From: Ficedula albicollis
Taxonomy: Eukaryota; Chordata; Aves; Passeriformes; Muscicapidae
Reading direction: 5' to 3'
DNA: 64,000 bases
Assembly: GCF_000247815.1 (NCBI RefSeq)
Contig: NC_021676.1
Coordinates: 5,965,832-6,029,831 of the forward strand
Shown: one piece after another, positions 14,524-27,136 of the stretch
Position numbering within the stretch: the stretch's first letter is position 1
Layout of the letters: every line of letters starts with the position of its first letter
Program-made: the position numbers and the translations under genes
Notes under the pieces: model-generated
Told to the model about the DNA's origin: nothing
Database searches by the model: none
Seen by the model: only the letters and a program-made list of their open reading frames with translations

Positions 14524-14538
14524 AGATCGGAAGAGCGG
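14524..14538 (+). other. Illumina adapter remnant
   Basis: AGATCGGAAGAGCGG is the start of the Illumina paired-end adapter; its first 13 bases are shared by all TruSeq-type adapters. It sits exactly between the two duplicate copies. In copy 2 the same left context runs into a poly-A tract instead. Confidence 0.93.
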
Positions 14539-15053
14539 AATGGCCCCAAATCCCTTTCTGGTGCCACCAGTTGCTCTGTCTCAGCATTTACTGGGGTTTG
14601 GAGAGTTTGTGATGGCAAAGCCAAAGAAAAGCCCTGTGAGGGCTCAGGGTGATGCTCTCAGGTAGATTTGCTGTTGGATTCGTGGCTTTTCCAATCCGAG
14701 TTTCTATCAATCACCTCTGGAAGTGGTGGGGATTCTCTAATCCAAGTGGGCAAAGTCTTCCTTTCCACGTTTTTGGAATTGAACTCGTATCTTATTCAAA
14801 TTTTGGGGGCCGAAAATGGAAGAAGTCAGAGGAAAAGAGAAAGAACAGGGTCAGCTCGGCCTCCAGGTCCTCCTGTCCGTTCCCTGGGATGGTTCCCAGA
14901 GCAGGCACCTTCCTGCCCCCGGCTCTGCCCTTCGCCCTTTCACATCCAGGGAACTGGTGGCAGTTCGGAACAAAGCCCTCAACGGGCTGAAGAGGAGACG
15001 ATAGCCGGGCTTTTCACACCTTTTAATAAAAAGAACGTCTGGGTTAAAGGAGA
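14539..15053. repeat. 529-bp direct duplication, copy 2 (false duplication likely)
   Basis: Repeats 14010-14524. At 15054 it continues into A14 and then TAAATCCC, which is probably the true right flank. The single genuine locus is most likely one copy followed by the A tract. Confidence 0.95.
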
Positions 15054-15067
15054 AAAAAAAAAAAAAT

Positions 15068-16154
15068 AAATCCCTAAATCCCCTGTCCTGTGGCTCTTCC
15101 CTCGGGGAGATGGGATCTCAGCCTGACTTCTCTGCCGGGAAGTTCAACCATATTGCGCTGAAGTTTGGTTTCATTCACAAATGTGCTGTGAGCAGCCTCC
15201 CTGCTCCGCTGTGTTTATGGATTCCAGCTATTTGCAGGATGCTGTCATCCCTCCATTTAGCTGCTGCTTGCTTGGAGTAGGCAGATGCTGCTCTTAAAAC
15301 GTTTCTGCCTGGATTTCTCCAGCCTCTGGGTCATTACAGCCTCCCCTTCAACCCTTCTTAGTGTCTCAATATCTTTTTAGCGATGAGACCCTTAAAGAAC
15401 ATCCCCCAACCCCCTGTTTAATCCTCCCTCTCCAGCCCAGTGTAAACACCCAGAACGCGTGTACAGAAAACAACCCCAAATCCTGGCTGGAAGGTTTTCC
15501 ACTCCAGCCGCAATTATCTCCCTTGGGCAGGGGCTGAGGAGGAGCAGCTGGTGCCAGTGACAGCTCTGGGTGTCCCTGGGAGCTGCTGGGCTGCACCAGG
15601 GCTGATGGCAGTGCCAGGGAAGGGTGTGTGACAGCAGAGGGGACTCTCCTCGCTGCCTCAGCCCAGCTTTGGGGCTGGGGTTTGGTGGGAGCAGCTTTCC
15701 TGGAGAGGAAAAGCAGCTGAGTTCTTTGGTTAGGAAGTCGGACTGTGCTGTAGGAACATGTCCCAGAGGAAAAGGCTCTCCCAGCATCTCCCCAGACTCC
15801 AAGGCTGTGATCCCACAGTGACAAGGCACCACTGCTGCCCTACAGCTGCAGCAAGCTCTGACTGGAAGCTGGAGAAACCCAGATTTAAAAATTAAAGCCT
15901 TGGAATTGCAGGCTGGGCTTTGCAACACCAGCTGTGTGCAGGGAGGTGTTTGGGAATCAGGTGGATGTGCAGCGCTGGGTGATTGGGGGGAATTGGTTTT
16001 AACTGCATCCCATTTTTGTAATTTCAGGAGAAAAGAATCCAGACATCCTTGGCACGTGGTCCTTCCCCGTGGTGGGTGCAGGTCTGGGGGTGGCACCAGG
16101 GCAGGTGAGAGGCAGTGATTCCCAGTGTCACCATGTGCCAGCTCTAATTTCTTG
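15068..16154. other. unique non-coding DNA
   Basis: No gene or repeat recognised. Minus-strand frames of up to 234 codons (15392-16096) show no recognisable domain and overlap other frames. Confidence 0.5.
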
Positions 16155-16302
16155 GCTACCCCATCCCTGGAGCTGTTTCAGGCCAGGATGGATGAGGTTT
16201 GGAGCAACCTGGGATAGTGGAAAGTGTCCCTGCCCAGGGCAGGGGGTGGGACAAGATGGGCTTTAGGGTCCCTCCCAACCCAAACCACACCACTCTGGGA
16301 TT
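16155..16302 (+). mobile_element. CR1 LINE 3' fragment
   Basis: 'CCCCATCCCTGGAGCTG', 'TTGGAGCAACCTGGGATAGTG', 'GTGTCCCTGCCCAGGGCAGG' and 'CCCTCCCAACCCAAACCA' are successive CR1 3'-end blocks in sense orientation. Confidence 0.88.
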
Positions 16303-18339
16303 AAATCCATTATTCTGGTGAGGAGGAATCGCTATCCAAAGTGGGACAAATCCCTCTTGGTGCTTGAAAATCCCAAATTTTGATTTTTCTGGGAGCATAA
16401 CTCATTCACTAAGCCCTGAATCTTTGCTGATGGAGGCTGAGTCCACAGGAATATGACATTCCAACCCTTCCCTCTCCCTCATTGTCACCGGTCTGGTCCT
16501 GCTCCCTGGAGCTCAGTGAGGCAGGAAGGGCTCCAAGAGCTCCTCTTCTCCAAGGGAAGTGCTGGGAAATGGCTTTTCCAGGGTGGAAACGGCACATGGA
16601 CAGACCAACATCCCAAAAAACCCAGGGGATGCTCTGTGACTACATCACACAGGTTTCCCTGGCAAGAAGGGGAATTTGGGATGACCTTCCTGCCCTGCTG
16701 CACACACAGAGCGCTCAGTTGAGTTTCACTGTGAAAAATGGAATATATTTATTCCTCCCTAATGCAGTTTTTGACCTCTGCCCTGAACTGCAGTGGGATA
16801 TAAAATCAGATAGGATCTGTTGCTATTCATTATTCCTTGTTTTCCATCAGATCCTCCTGTTAAACCACTCTGCTGTTGCAATGCTGAGACGTTATTGCAG
16901 ACGAGTGACCGGGCCTGAGCATTCCAATTGTCTGGCTAATGAGGAATGAAACTGGTTCCCAATAGGAGAGCTGAAGGCACTGGAGGGAATTAAATCCGAG
17001 GAAAAGATGAAATCCTGGAGTGTGTGGCTGGAGTCTGTGACCTGTGTGTGACTGCTCTGACTTTATCCATCCAACATACAGGTTAATCATTATTTTATTT
17101 TTTAACAAAATATAAATTAAATTTACGACATTCCAAGTTCTCTTTGGGAATAACAATGTTCTCCCCTGTCCCAGCAGGTAGGTGCAGGAATTAACTGCCC
17201 AGTGGAAGCCAAAGACTCTGCTGATGTTTGAGTTCATTGATTTTGTGAGCAAAGTTGTCTAAAGCGCCTATTTTGTGAAGGATTCACACTCATCCAGGGT
17301 TAAAAAAAAAGGAAAGCTGGAGCAGAGGGGAAATCTCTCCCTTTCCCTCCACTTGTACAATTAGAGAGGGTTTTCTCTGAGCCTCAGCTTAATTGCACTT
17401 CCATTGGCAACCCCAGCATTCCCTGTGTGTGTTTGGAATGAGCTCCCCACTGCAGGCTGGTTCTGCTGAGCACCTCGGTGTGACTGGCAATTAAATCCTT
17501 TTCAGGGGGAATTATCCCTGTTTTCCAGCCTGTCCCTCCCTCCTTCGCCTTGCACTGCCTTTTGCATTTCCTAATATTCCCTCAGCTCCTTATCTCTTGT
17601 GAAAACCCCTCGCTGAACCATTTGTCTCCTCCATCCATGGATTTGAGAGAGCAGCTGGCTTTTCCCACTGAACGGGATGGTCCCGGGGCTGCAGCAGCTC
17701 TGCCCGGCTTTTAGGAGCTTTTAGGGAATAAAGGAGGAGTCGAGGAATGAAAAAAAAAAAAAAAAAAAAAAGGATGAAGAGAGCAAAGCAGGGTGAAGCG
17801 AGCCCAGTGGTAAATCCATCCCTGGAGCTGCGGTGCAGGCAGGAAATGATCTCTTAACACCGTGCACCTGCATCCCGGGAAGAGCATCCAAAAGGGGCCC
17901 AGGCCGGCGGCAGGGTCCGCGGGAATGGCGCTCCCCACTCCAACTGCTGGGAGTTAAAAGAGTGTTTGGCCAACTTCAGTTCTCCCTCGGCTTCTGGTTC
18001 CTGCCTCCCTCTGTGCCTCTGCCAGATGTGCTCTCCCTTTCCTTATCCTACAGCAAATGAAGCCGGTGTTGGGGAGTATTATGGGAGCTGGGACCAGTGG
18101 AGAACTGGGCAACTGGGATGGTGGGATGCTGGCAGCGCCTTGGGGTCCTGCACGAAAGTCCCTGAGGTTCAATGCCCGGAGCACGGCTGGCACTTGGAGA
18201 GAGCGACGCTGCCGAGGGGCTTCTGGCATCCAAATCCAGCCTGGGTCCATCAAACCCGGGATCTCACAGCTCTCCCACTGTCCCGTGCCAAAGCTCCTCG
18301 TCAGGAAGAAATAAACGTGGAGACAGATGAAAAAGTGCT
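16303..18339. other. unique non-coding DNA, partly AT-rich
   Basis: Holds an AT-rich part at about 16730-17290 (GGAATATATTTATTCC palindrome-like word, TATAAATTAAATTTACG) and an A22 tract at 17750-17771. No gene is recognised; frames here are short and without recognisable protein sequence. Confidence 0.5.
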
Positions 18340-18600
18340 TATCCCGAGGCCGGGATGCGGCGCTGGGCGCCGGCGCGGAGCCTCCCCGGCTTAACCGCGC
18401 ACGGCGGCGGGGTGTGAACGGCTGGAGAGGAGCATCCAGGACCCGAAACCAGAGGGAATGTCCTGCCCAGCCAGGAATGCGGCCGGGCTGCTGGCAGGTG
18501 GGAGGGCGTCGCGTCCCTGAGCTCATTAATCCCTGAGCTCATTAGTCCCTGCGCTCATTAACACGGCGCGTCTCAGGTGCCACCCGGAGCACAGGTTGGA
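18340..18600. promoter_or_regulatory. CpG-rich patch (candidate CpG island)
   Basis: CpGs are dense from GCCGGGATGCGGCGCTGGGC through CCGCGCACGGCGGCGG to GGCGTCGCGTCC, in a region where most CpGs have decayed. No TATA box or clear start site is visible. It could mark an unannotated transcript start or enhancer. Confidence 0.3.
18515..18562 (+). repeat. three 16-bp repeats each carrying a homeodomain core
   Basis: CCCTGAGCTCATTAAT, CCCTGAGCTCATTAGT, CCCTGCGCTCATTAAC, head to tail. Each contains CTCATTA. A triple homeodomain-type site is a possible reading; a chance microduplication is the simpler one. Confidence 0.8.
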
Positions 18601-19334
18601 CCAGGTCTGCTGGGTCGGGAGTGACACAAATTCTTCCATCAGAATCCAGGGCTCTGGCTGACCTTGGAGGATTTGATGTGACCTGACAGGCTGGGGAGTG
18701 AAATGGCGCAGCAAAGGGATCCCCAGGAAGGCCGGCTCACCCAACCAGGGACAAACACACTCCCTATAAACCCCAGGGAAGCTTTCCAGGGGAATTCCCC
18801 TTTTCTTTCCAGAACAGGCAGTGTCCCCACGAGCAGCTGCTGCCTGCTGAGCACACCTTGCTTTTCTGCTCGCAAACAGGGTCCTGCCCCAGCTCAGCGC
18901 TGCGAGTCCACGGTGGGGTCAGCGTTCCCAAATTCCCTGCGCTCCCCTCCCCACCTTCCAGATGAGGAGGAAGAAAGGGGTCAGAGCGCCTTTGGCAGCT
19001 GCGTCCTAAAGCTTGGAAAGGCCTGAAAGCAATTCCCTGCAGCTGCTGCCGCAGCAGCTCCAGCCCAAGCCGGGCAGGACTGTTCGGATTCCAGCGGGAT
19101 GGGAGAGGTGTTTTCTCCAGGCTCGCTCCCCCTGCCCCGCGGGGGGTTCTAACGAGGCGATTGTGGGATTTAAATCCATGATGGTGGGATTAGGCGTTCC
19201 TCAGCCGAGACTGTTCCACATTCTTTCCCCCTGATTTGCCACTCTCGTTCCCGCACCAGAAACCAGCTCGGCTCAGCTCCCTTCCAGCTCCGGCGCTGGA
19301 ACTTTCCAGCTTCAGCCCCGCGTCCTTCCCAGCG
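18601..19334. other. unique non-coding DNA
   Basis: Moderately CpG-containing (18900-19330). No gene or repeat recognised. Confidence 0.5.
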
Positions 19335-19525
19335 TTTGTGCCTTGATTTAATGCTTTGATTTGAAAGTTATTTTTTACAATAAGAGAGAGATGGGCCCTG
19401 CCAAGAAAAGCAGTTTCATAAAACGCTGAACATGACTTGCATTCTGTAATTGCAAACCTGAGAGACTCGGCGTAATTGACATTTTGGATGGATTGCAGGG
19501 GATCGTATTTAATCCTGAAAAGCAG
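19335..19525. promoter_or_regulatory. AT-rich repeat-free island (candidate regulatory)
   Basis: Contains GATTTAATGCTTTGATTTG (a CTTTGAT word, the TCF/LEF core), TTTTTTACAATAAG, GTAATTGACATTTTGG and TATTTAATCC between GC-rich stretches. Conservation is not testable from one sequence. Confidence 0.27.
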
Positions 19526-19759
19526 GTTCCAGGCACAGGAGGAACTGCCAAGCCAAACTCAGCCTCCTTGCCGGGCTCCAACCATAACTCATTCCCAAAT
19601 CCAGCCAGCCCAGTCCTGAACCTAAATGTTTACATTTTTGATTTGCTAAGATAACATTCCTGGGTCACTGAAACGCTTTGTCAGGGAAGGGCTGGAGGAG
19701 ACAGCGGGAATTAGTGATGCGTGGCTCGGGTGGGAGGTGCGAGGGATGCTGGTGCTTCC

Positions 19760-19935
19760 CAGGATCACAGATTCCTCCAGGTTGGAAAAGATCTCCAGGA
19801 TCACTGAGTCCAATCTGTGGGTGATCCCCACCAGAGCAGTGAGTGCCATGTCCAGGCATTCCTGGGACACCTCCAAGGATGGGCACTCCAAACCTCCCTG
19901 GGCTGTCCCAATCCCTTTCCAAGAAGAAGAGAATC
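19760..19935 (-). mobile_element. CR1 LINE fragment
   Basis: 'AGGATCACAGATTCCTCCAGG' then TTGGAAAAGATCTCCAGGATCA, 'AGAGCAGTGAGTGCCATGTCC' and 'CTCCAAACCTCCCTGGGC'. Same subtype as the copies at 711 and 9027. Confidence 0.87.
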
Positions 19936-20897
19936 CATGGAGAATTGCATCCATATCCCGATATCCAGGGGATTTCAGTGAGGTTTTGCCATCTCCCTGC
20001 AGGTTCTGATCCTGTTTGGGGGAGGCAGGACTAAATGGGTGTCCCGTTCCATGGAGGTGATTCCTGAAGCTGAATGTTGGAGAGGTGAGCGATGGACTCG
20101 GAGCTGCTGGGAGCTCCACCCCCGAGTGTGTGAAATTCCATAAATGTGGGAGCGGACACAAATGAAATTCCATAGAAAAGTGACTCAGTGCCTGTGTATT
20201 TCTGTCAGTTCTGACTCCCTGCATGGGTGATTTTATAAATGTCTGGGATGTGGCCGAGGTTCAGGAAGTGCATCGGAAGCTGGAGCCAAACTTCCAACTT
20301 TGGCTTCCAAGCAAAGCCAGGGCTTCTCCTTTCCCTTTGCCTCCAAACACGGCTCCTGTAACGGATCTGCCCCCCATTAGCGTGGTTTACAGCCTGGCTA
20401 TAAACATTTGCTTCTGTTTGAAAAGCAACAAATATCAGCGGAAATCTGTTCCCAGCTTTCTGCATCCCGGTAAAGGATCCCAGGGAAGTGTTTCAAGGCC
20501 AGCCCTCTCCTTGCAAACGGAGTGTTTACATTGCTGTAGATTTTGGTGGAGCAAACACTCATTTCCAATGGTGAAAATAGAAAGGAAGCAGAAAACCCAG
20601 GAATGTCAGAGGGAATTGCACACCCCTGACCGTGAAAATGAAGACACAGCTCCCAAAAGCATCAGCTGAGTCCCTTTTGGATTGGGATGAATTTGGGCTC
20701 GGTGACTCCAGCTGGATAGGGCCAGAATTTTGAACTGGTCACCTTAGAGATGTCCTAGAAGGGCTGCAGAGACCTGGAGTGGCTTCTCCAGAGTGAGGCC
20801 ACCAGCACTGGGCCAGGCTGGTTCCAGCTCTTGTAGCCACGCCCAGGAGTCAGGCAGGGTTAGGATGGGGTTGGATTTAGTGCTGTGTGCTGGAAAT
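19936..20897. other. unique non-coding DNA
   Basis: Nothing recognised. The open frame at 20223-20669 (148 codons) shows no family resemblance and has no clear splice or promoter context. Confidence 0.5.
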
Positions 20898-21137
20898 TAT
20901 AGAATTATAGAATTCCAGGATGGTTTGGGTTGGAAGGGATCTTCAAGATCATCTCCTTCCACTCACCTGCCATGGTGGCAGGGACACTTTCCACTAGGCC
21001 AGGTTGCTCCAAGCCCTGTCCAGCCTGGCCTTGGACACTTCCAGGGATCCCAGGGCAGCCACAGCTTCTCTGGGCACCTGTGTCAGTGCCTCCTCACCTC
21101 CACAGGGAGCAATTTCCTCCTAATATTTAATTTAATG
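20898..21137 (-). mobile_element. CR1 LINE fragment with ATAGAATT tail
   Basis: The short tail repeat 'ATTATAGAATTATAGAATTCC', typical of the CR1 3' terminus in reverse, leads into 'GGTTTGGGTTGGAAGGGATC' and all later blocks to 'GGAGCAATTTCCTCCTAATA'. The 3' end is intact. Confidence 0.93.
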
Positions 21138-22145
21138 TGATACCAGGGGTGAAATTCAGCAGGGACACTCTTGATCCATGAGCAGGACCATTCCTTTGGG
21201 ATCCATGACCCCAGAAGTTCAGAGGGATTGCCCTTTACCTTGGGCACGTTGAGGAATGAACTCCCTTCCCCTCTCCGGGGGCAGATTTTCCAGCAGAGTC
21301 ACCTGCCTGGTCTGGGGACAGTCCGGGGGTCAAGGCTGGCAGTGCTGGGAACGGGTGATTATTTACCCAGCTGCACATCTTTATTCATCCCATGCCCGTT
21401 GTTGTTCCCATTTTGCATATTCCTTTGTGGAAGCGGGGTGGGGAGGAGGGATGGGGGCGGCTCGGGGGCGGTGGGCTGCTCCGATCCCCGGCGGCAGCGG
21501 GAGCCCGTGGCTGTCGGGACATCCACATCTGGTCCCGATTTGTGGACAATGGAGCACCAGCCCCTGGCTGCACACGGATGAGCTGTGACAACTTGACAGC
21601 CTGCCCAGGAATTCCGACCGAGCCGTTCCTATCCAAAGCCATCAGCGCTGGCTGAGCCAACACTGCAAGTAGGGGGGGGTGAATCATCATTTCAAAGGGA
21701 AGGAAAGAAAAGAAGGGCTGCCTCTTTTTTTTGAATTTGGGATGAGCGGCATCAGAGGCTCCCTTCATCTGGTGACGGGTTTTGGGAGCAGCAGCACAGG
21801 AGCTGGGGTGTGCAAAGCAGGGCAGGGTGCTGCTTTTGGATGTTCCCTGCCCTCTGCTCCTGCATGGCCCTTAAATGTCCCCTCGCCCCTGGAGCAGCCA
21901 GGGCATGGCAGCAGCTCTGTCCAGCCTTTCCCTGCCTGCAGACAGGGAGGCAGAGAGGGGCTCTCCTCCTCTTCCTCCTCCTCTTCCTCTTTCTGCTCCT
22001 CAGGTGCCCCATCCCAGTTCTGTGCTCTCTGGAGCTCTGCTCAGCCCCCAGGAGGGACGAGGGTGGAACGATGTTTGACCTCTGCAGATAATTCTGGAAG
22101 AAAATCTCTGCTCCTGTTCTCAACTGTCCAGCAGAACATAATTCT
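21138..22145. other. unique DNA with a GC-rich patch and a pyrimidine stretch
   Basis: CpG-containing stretch at about 21430-21640 (GGGGGCGGCTCGGGGGCGG). CT-rich stretch at 21961-22005 (CTCCTCTTCCTCC repeats). No gene recognised. Confidence 0.5.
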
Positions 22146-22190
22146 TCATCCATCCATCCATCCATCCATCCATCCATCCATCCATCCATG
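22146..22190 (+). repeat. (ATCC)n microsatellite
   Basis: About eleven uninterrupted ATCC units, followed by ATGGATGGG, which can pair with it as a small hairpin. Confidence 0.97.
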
Positions 22191-22494
22191 GATGGGATCC
22201 TATCCTATCCCAGAGTCCCACAAAGCTCAATACAGCACAGCGAGGTGACAGGAGGTGGCAGTTCCTGAGTCGAGTCTGTGACTCCTCATCCCCTCTTCAG
22301 GCTCAGACCTCTGCCCCAATCTCACTGAGTGCTGCTCACCCCGTTTTCTTCCAGAGCAGCCTGCTGAAGGACAGCAGAGCCTGGAGAAGGATGAGGATCT
22401 CCCTGCTCGGGGAGGATCCCTTCCCTCCCCCGGCACAGCCAGTGGGTGTAAAGCAGGGCTGACAACATGCAAGGGACCTAAATTGCATTACCTG
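22191..22494. other. unique non-coding DNA
   Basis: No feature recognised. Confidence 0.5.
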
Positions 22495-22745
22495 GCTCAG
22501 GAGCTGAGGCTGTGACCTTGGGGATTAATTAGATAAACAACCCCCTTGCACAGAGCCTTCTCTAAATGTCCCAGCAAGGCCCCATTAAGGATTTTGCTGT
22601 CACTAACCTCAGCCCTCAGTGATTTAATTAGACAATTAGAGGGTGCTTGGGAATGCTCTGTAGTACCCAGAGATATTAACACCATTTGTATTTATATTTA
22701 ATGGCATTGCAGAAGGGTCTTTAATTATTCTTTCTTGCCTTTAAA
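22495..22745. promoter_or_regulatory. AT-rich island with TTAATTAG sites (candidate enhancer)
   Basis: Two exact TTAATTAG words (22525-22532, 22624-22631), a CAATTAG (22633-22639) and further TTTAAT/TAATTA words in 250 bp. TAATTA is the Q50 homeodomain core (HOX, LHX, PAX-type). No repeat family is recognised in the block. Confidence 0.33.
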
Positions 22746-23820
22746 CTTCCAAGCAGGAAATTCTCCTCTGACTTCAGCAGCCTCTTGCAGGTGCTGTCAC
22801 AAACATCGTGTCCCAGGGCCAGAGCTCTTTTCCATTGTCCTTGGCAGGTGGGATGCAACAGGAGGAGCAGGAACCAGCAGTGTAAGGAACAGGGAACGTC
22901 CCCTGGCTGTGCAGACAGAGGTTTTGTGGGGCTCTTTAGGACGGTAAAATCCATGGAAGGTTCCATAAGTGCCCATGGAAGAGCCACCAGCACATCCCTC
23001 TATTCTTGGCATGCTGTGAAGAGCAGGATGTTTCCTGGCATGGCAAGAGAGGGATTTGATAGATGAGGCAAACAAAACCCGGGAATATCCAATAAAATCT
23101 GGGGGCAGCCCGCAGCTCCCGGAGCTGCAGTCCCAGTTGGGATCTGAGCTGGAATCCCTGCAGCAGCAGGAGCTGCGAAGGCTTTGTCCCAGCTCACCAG
23201 GCAGCTCCAGCCCCCTCCTCACCCCCACCAGCCCTTCCTTCCTGCCCTCCCAAAGTTGCCATCCTTGCAATCTCTTCCAATAATTGTGTTTCCCCTGGAT
23301 TACAGCCCCAGTAATACAATTAAGCCTAAATAATACAGATGAAATGGGGAATAATTTGATTTGCCAACTAATGTTTGAGTCAAAGGTTTTTTTTTTCCCC
23401 GGTTTTCCTGAATCTACAGTTGACAAATCCCACAACCATTCCCCTCTCTCCATCCGTCCTTCAGTGAGACAGGGACACAGAGGAATGATTCATCACAGGG
23501 GTTGGATCCCGCCTGCTGAAAACCACGGATGTTTGTGTTGGTTTATGCATGGAAGGGGTGGGATCCCCCTGGGAACTCCTCGAGGCAGTGAAAGGGATTG
23601 TCTTGGATAATCAAAGACAATGAGGGAAAGTGGGGTCAATGATCCGTTTGACAAAAGCAGAAGGCAGAGGATGCACGGAGCAATTCCAGAGCTGGGGATG
23701 TGACAAGAAGCTGCTGCCAGGAGCCATCTGGCCAGAGGGGAGAGGGGAGCAGCAGCCTGTGGAATGGGCACCTGGGGAACCCGTGCGTTCACACCTGGAG
23801 CCTCCAGGCACGGCGAGTTC
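22746..23820. other. unique non-coding DNA
   Basis: Contains an AT-rich portion at 23275-23400 (CCAATAATTG, AATACAATTAAGCC, AATAATACAG). No gene recognised. Confidence 0.5.
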
Positions 23821-24668
<848 letters not shown>

Positions 24669-25898
24669 CACTGCTGGCCTCCAAAAAGATGAAAAAACCC
24701 TTTGGAACACCAAGTGTAGGTGTTGGGGTGTGACCTGCTTTTCCAGGAGCTGATTGACTGCAGATAGACCTGCTGACTGGTTTCAGAAAGATTTTGCAGG
24801 GAGTCACTCAGGGTCAGGGCTTTGGAACGTTCTGCTGCTCTTTTCCATTTGCAAAGGGTGAAAAAATGAGAGAGGAGCTGGAACAACCTGTGTAAATAAG
24901 GAATAAGAAAGGAAAAATAAAACTGCAGGGAGCAGCTTCCTCCCGGGTGCTTTTCTCTGCCTTTTTTAGGCAAATCTGCTGCTGGCCCTCAGCACCTCCC
25001 AGCTGCCCCTAAGCCCCACTGTCCCAGCCAGCCAGGAACCAGTTCATGCTCAGCCTACACCTGGGGATGAGCTGATTTCCAGGGATATGAAGGATCTCTA
25101 CATAAAAGCAGTGCAGCAGGGGACAGGCTGGGCCAGCTCTGGAGGAGGCTCTGGTGGAATAGTTCCTAAATCCTTTTTATTCCTGTTTTACTAAAAGATG
25201 CTTAAAAAAACCCCAAAATATGCGGCTTTGGGTGGATGCCCCAAGTTCAGAGCCCAGCCTGCCCTGATACCCCATTTATTTGGAAGGGTTATTGCTGGTC
25301 CAGGTCACATTCCTGCCTCCATCCCATGCAGAGCAGCAGCCAGGGTTAGGTGATGGCAGGGGAAATGCCAGGATGCTTCATTCCAAGTAGATGTGCTCTC
25401 CAGGCTGCCAGACAGGGAAGGAAATTGGAAAAATAATCTCTTTCATGTGGGTTTTGGTCCTCGCTGGGAGGAGTCAGGCCAGGATTAACTGTCCCACTGG
25501 AAAAGAGCCATGGAGCAGGAGCTCTCCTGGTGGGAGCCACGGCAGGGCAGGGAGTGGGGGGCACTCTGGGGGGTTTCCCAGTGCTCCCAGTGTGCAGGCA
25601 GGCAGGGCTCCCTCTGCCAGACCTGATTTTCCATGTTCTGGAAAAGCCCAAGGCCGGATCTGGAGCTCTGTGGGCTCTGGAACAGTTGGAGCAGCCCCTG
25701 TGCTGAGGAGGGCACTGCTGGGGGCTCTGTATGGGACAGCCCCGTGTCCCTCTGCCATGATGTGGTGTCCCCACACCCAGCTCATCCCAGCAGTGAGAAA
25801 ATCCTGGATCTGGACAGGCACAGCTCAGGGTTCTGAAGGGAGATGGGTGCAGCCACCTTCCTCAGGAGGACAAGGTGGTTCCTTGGAGGACAATAGTT
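24669..25898. other. unique non-coding DNA
   Basis: No gene or repeat recognised. The frame at 25391-26038 (215 codons) overlaps a CR1 fragment and shows no domain. Confidence 0.5.
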
Positions 25899-25972
25899 CC
25901 CTGTCCGTAGCAGGGAGCTGGAATGAGATGATCCTTAAGGTCCCTCCCGACCCAAAGCAGGATTCTGTGACA
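25899..25972 (+). mobile_element. short CR1 LINE 3' fragment
   Basis: 'GGAATGAGATGATCCTTAAGG', then TCCCTCCCGACCCAAAGC and GATTCTGTGA. This is the last ~70 bp of a sense CR1. Confidence 0.75.
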
Positions 25973-26982
25973 GGGAAGCTCAGCTGTGCATGGATGGAAG
26001 GGGCTCAGAGCCAAGGAAAGGTGCTTGGGAAAGGCTGAGTTGTTCCCTGACGGAGGTGCAGGGAGGGTGCTGATGTCCCAGCAACATCTGCCTGGGATTC
26101 TGAGTGTGGCTCAGGGCTCTTCTGTCACTTAGGCTAGGCTTAAAAATGATGTGTGCTCCCCCTCATCCAACTACAGCTGGGAAATATCCCAGAGCAGCGC
26201 GGGGAGAGAATGAAATGGAGCCTGGAGGAGGGACGGGGAGGTTCCCCAGCAGGAACTCGCTCCTGCCCGAGGCACGGAGTTAATGCTCAGCTCTCCAGAG
26301 AGTCCCGGCCATTGCAGCAGGGATGGAGGGTGTCCAACAGGGCTGTGATGATGGATGGGGAGCAGAGTGAGGAGGAAAGGCTGAAATGAGCAGTTTCATC
26401 CATTCAGGGGCTGTGCCAAAGCCCAGAACTCCAGTTTTTCCCTTGGCATCCGTGCCGGGAGCCTGAGCTCTGCCGAACAAAGCAGCCGTGCCTGGAGGGG
26501 CTCATCCAGTGACTCCTGGGGTGGGCTGGGGGTGACCCAGGGCGTGTCCGAGCACACACCAGCTCTGATGGACACATCCCAGCCCCTCCATGTCCGAGGC
26601 CATTCCGTGTGAGCTTCAGGAGTGTGATCCCTTCCCTTCCCCAGCACCGACCGAGGCGGCGGCACTGGGAGCGCGGCTCTGCAGCCTCGGAGCCGGGAGC
26701 TGGCTGGGTTTGTGAACACGAGGGAGCAATTCTCTGTTCCCTCCTTCCCAGCCCAAACACCTGTGGTGCTCTGCACTTGGACTCAGCTGCCCAGCCCAGC
26801 TCTCACCTGTGGTGTCCCTCCCAGCCAGGCTTGGATGGATTTCCCAAAGGAGCAGAGCCCTGGGGCCCTAGAGCTGGAGACCATGGGCTAACAACCACAG
26901 GGGACAGCTCTGCCAGCTGGGGACATCTGGGAACCTCCCCAGCTGAGTGTCACTGCTGTGCTGTGCTGGGAGAAGCAGGGGA
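25973..26982. other. unique non-coding DNA
   Basis: No feature recognised. Confidence 0.5.
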
Positions 26983-27136
26983 GGGTGTGGGACATGGAGC
27001 TCCTCAGCAATGGGGTGGCTGAAGGGGTCCAAATCCCCCAGTTCTCTCCCACACCCATGGGGTGTGGGACGTGGAGCTCCTCAGCAATGGGGTGGCTGAA
27101 GGAGTCCAAATCCCCCAGTTCTCTCCCACACCCATC
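26983..27136 (+). repeat. 77-bp direct duplication (2 copies)
   Basis: GGGTGTGGGAC to CTCCCACACCCAT repeats at offset 77 (26983 and 27060) with about two differences (ACATGG/ACGTGG, GGGGTCC/GGAGTCC). Confidence 0.93.

Noticed and set aside
17966..18526. Overlapping frames of 142 (+) and 190 (-) codons across the CpG-rich patch
   Set aside because: No recognisable domain, and both strands are open over the same bases, as expected in GC-rich DNA.
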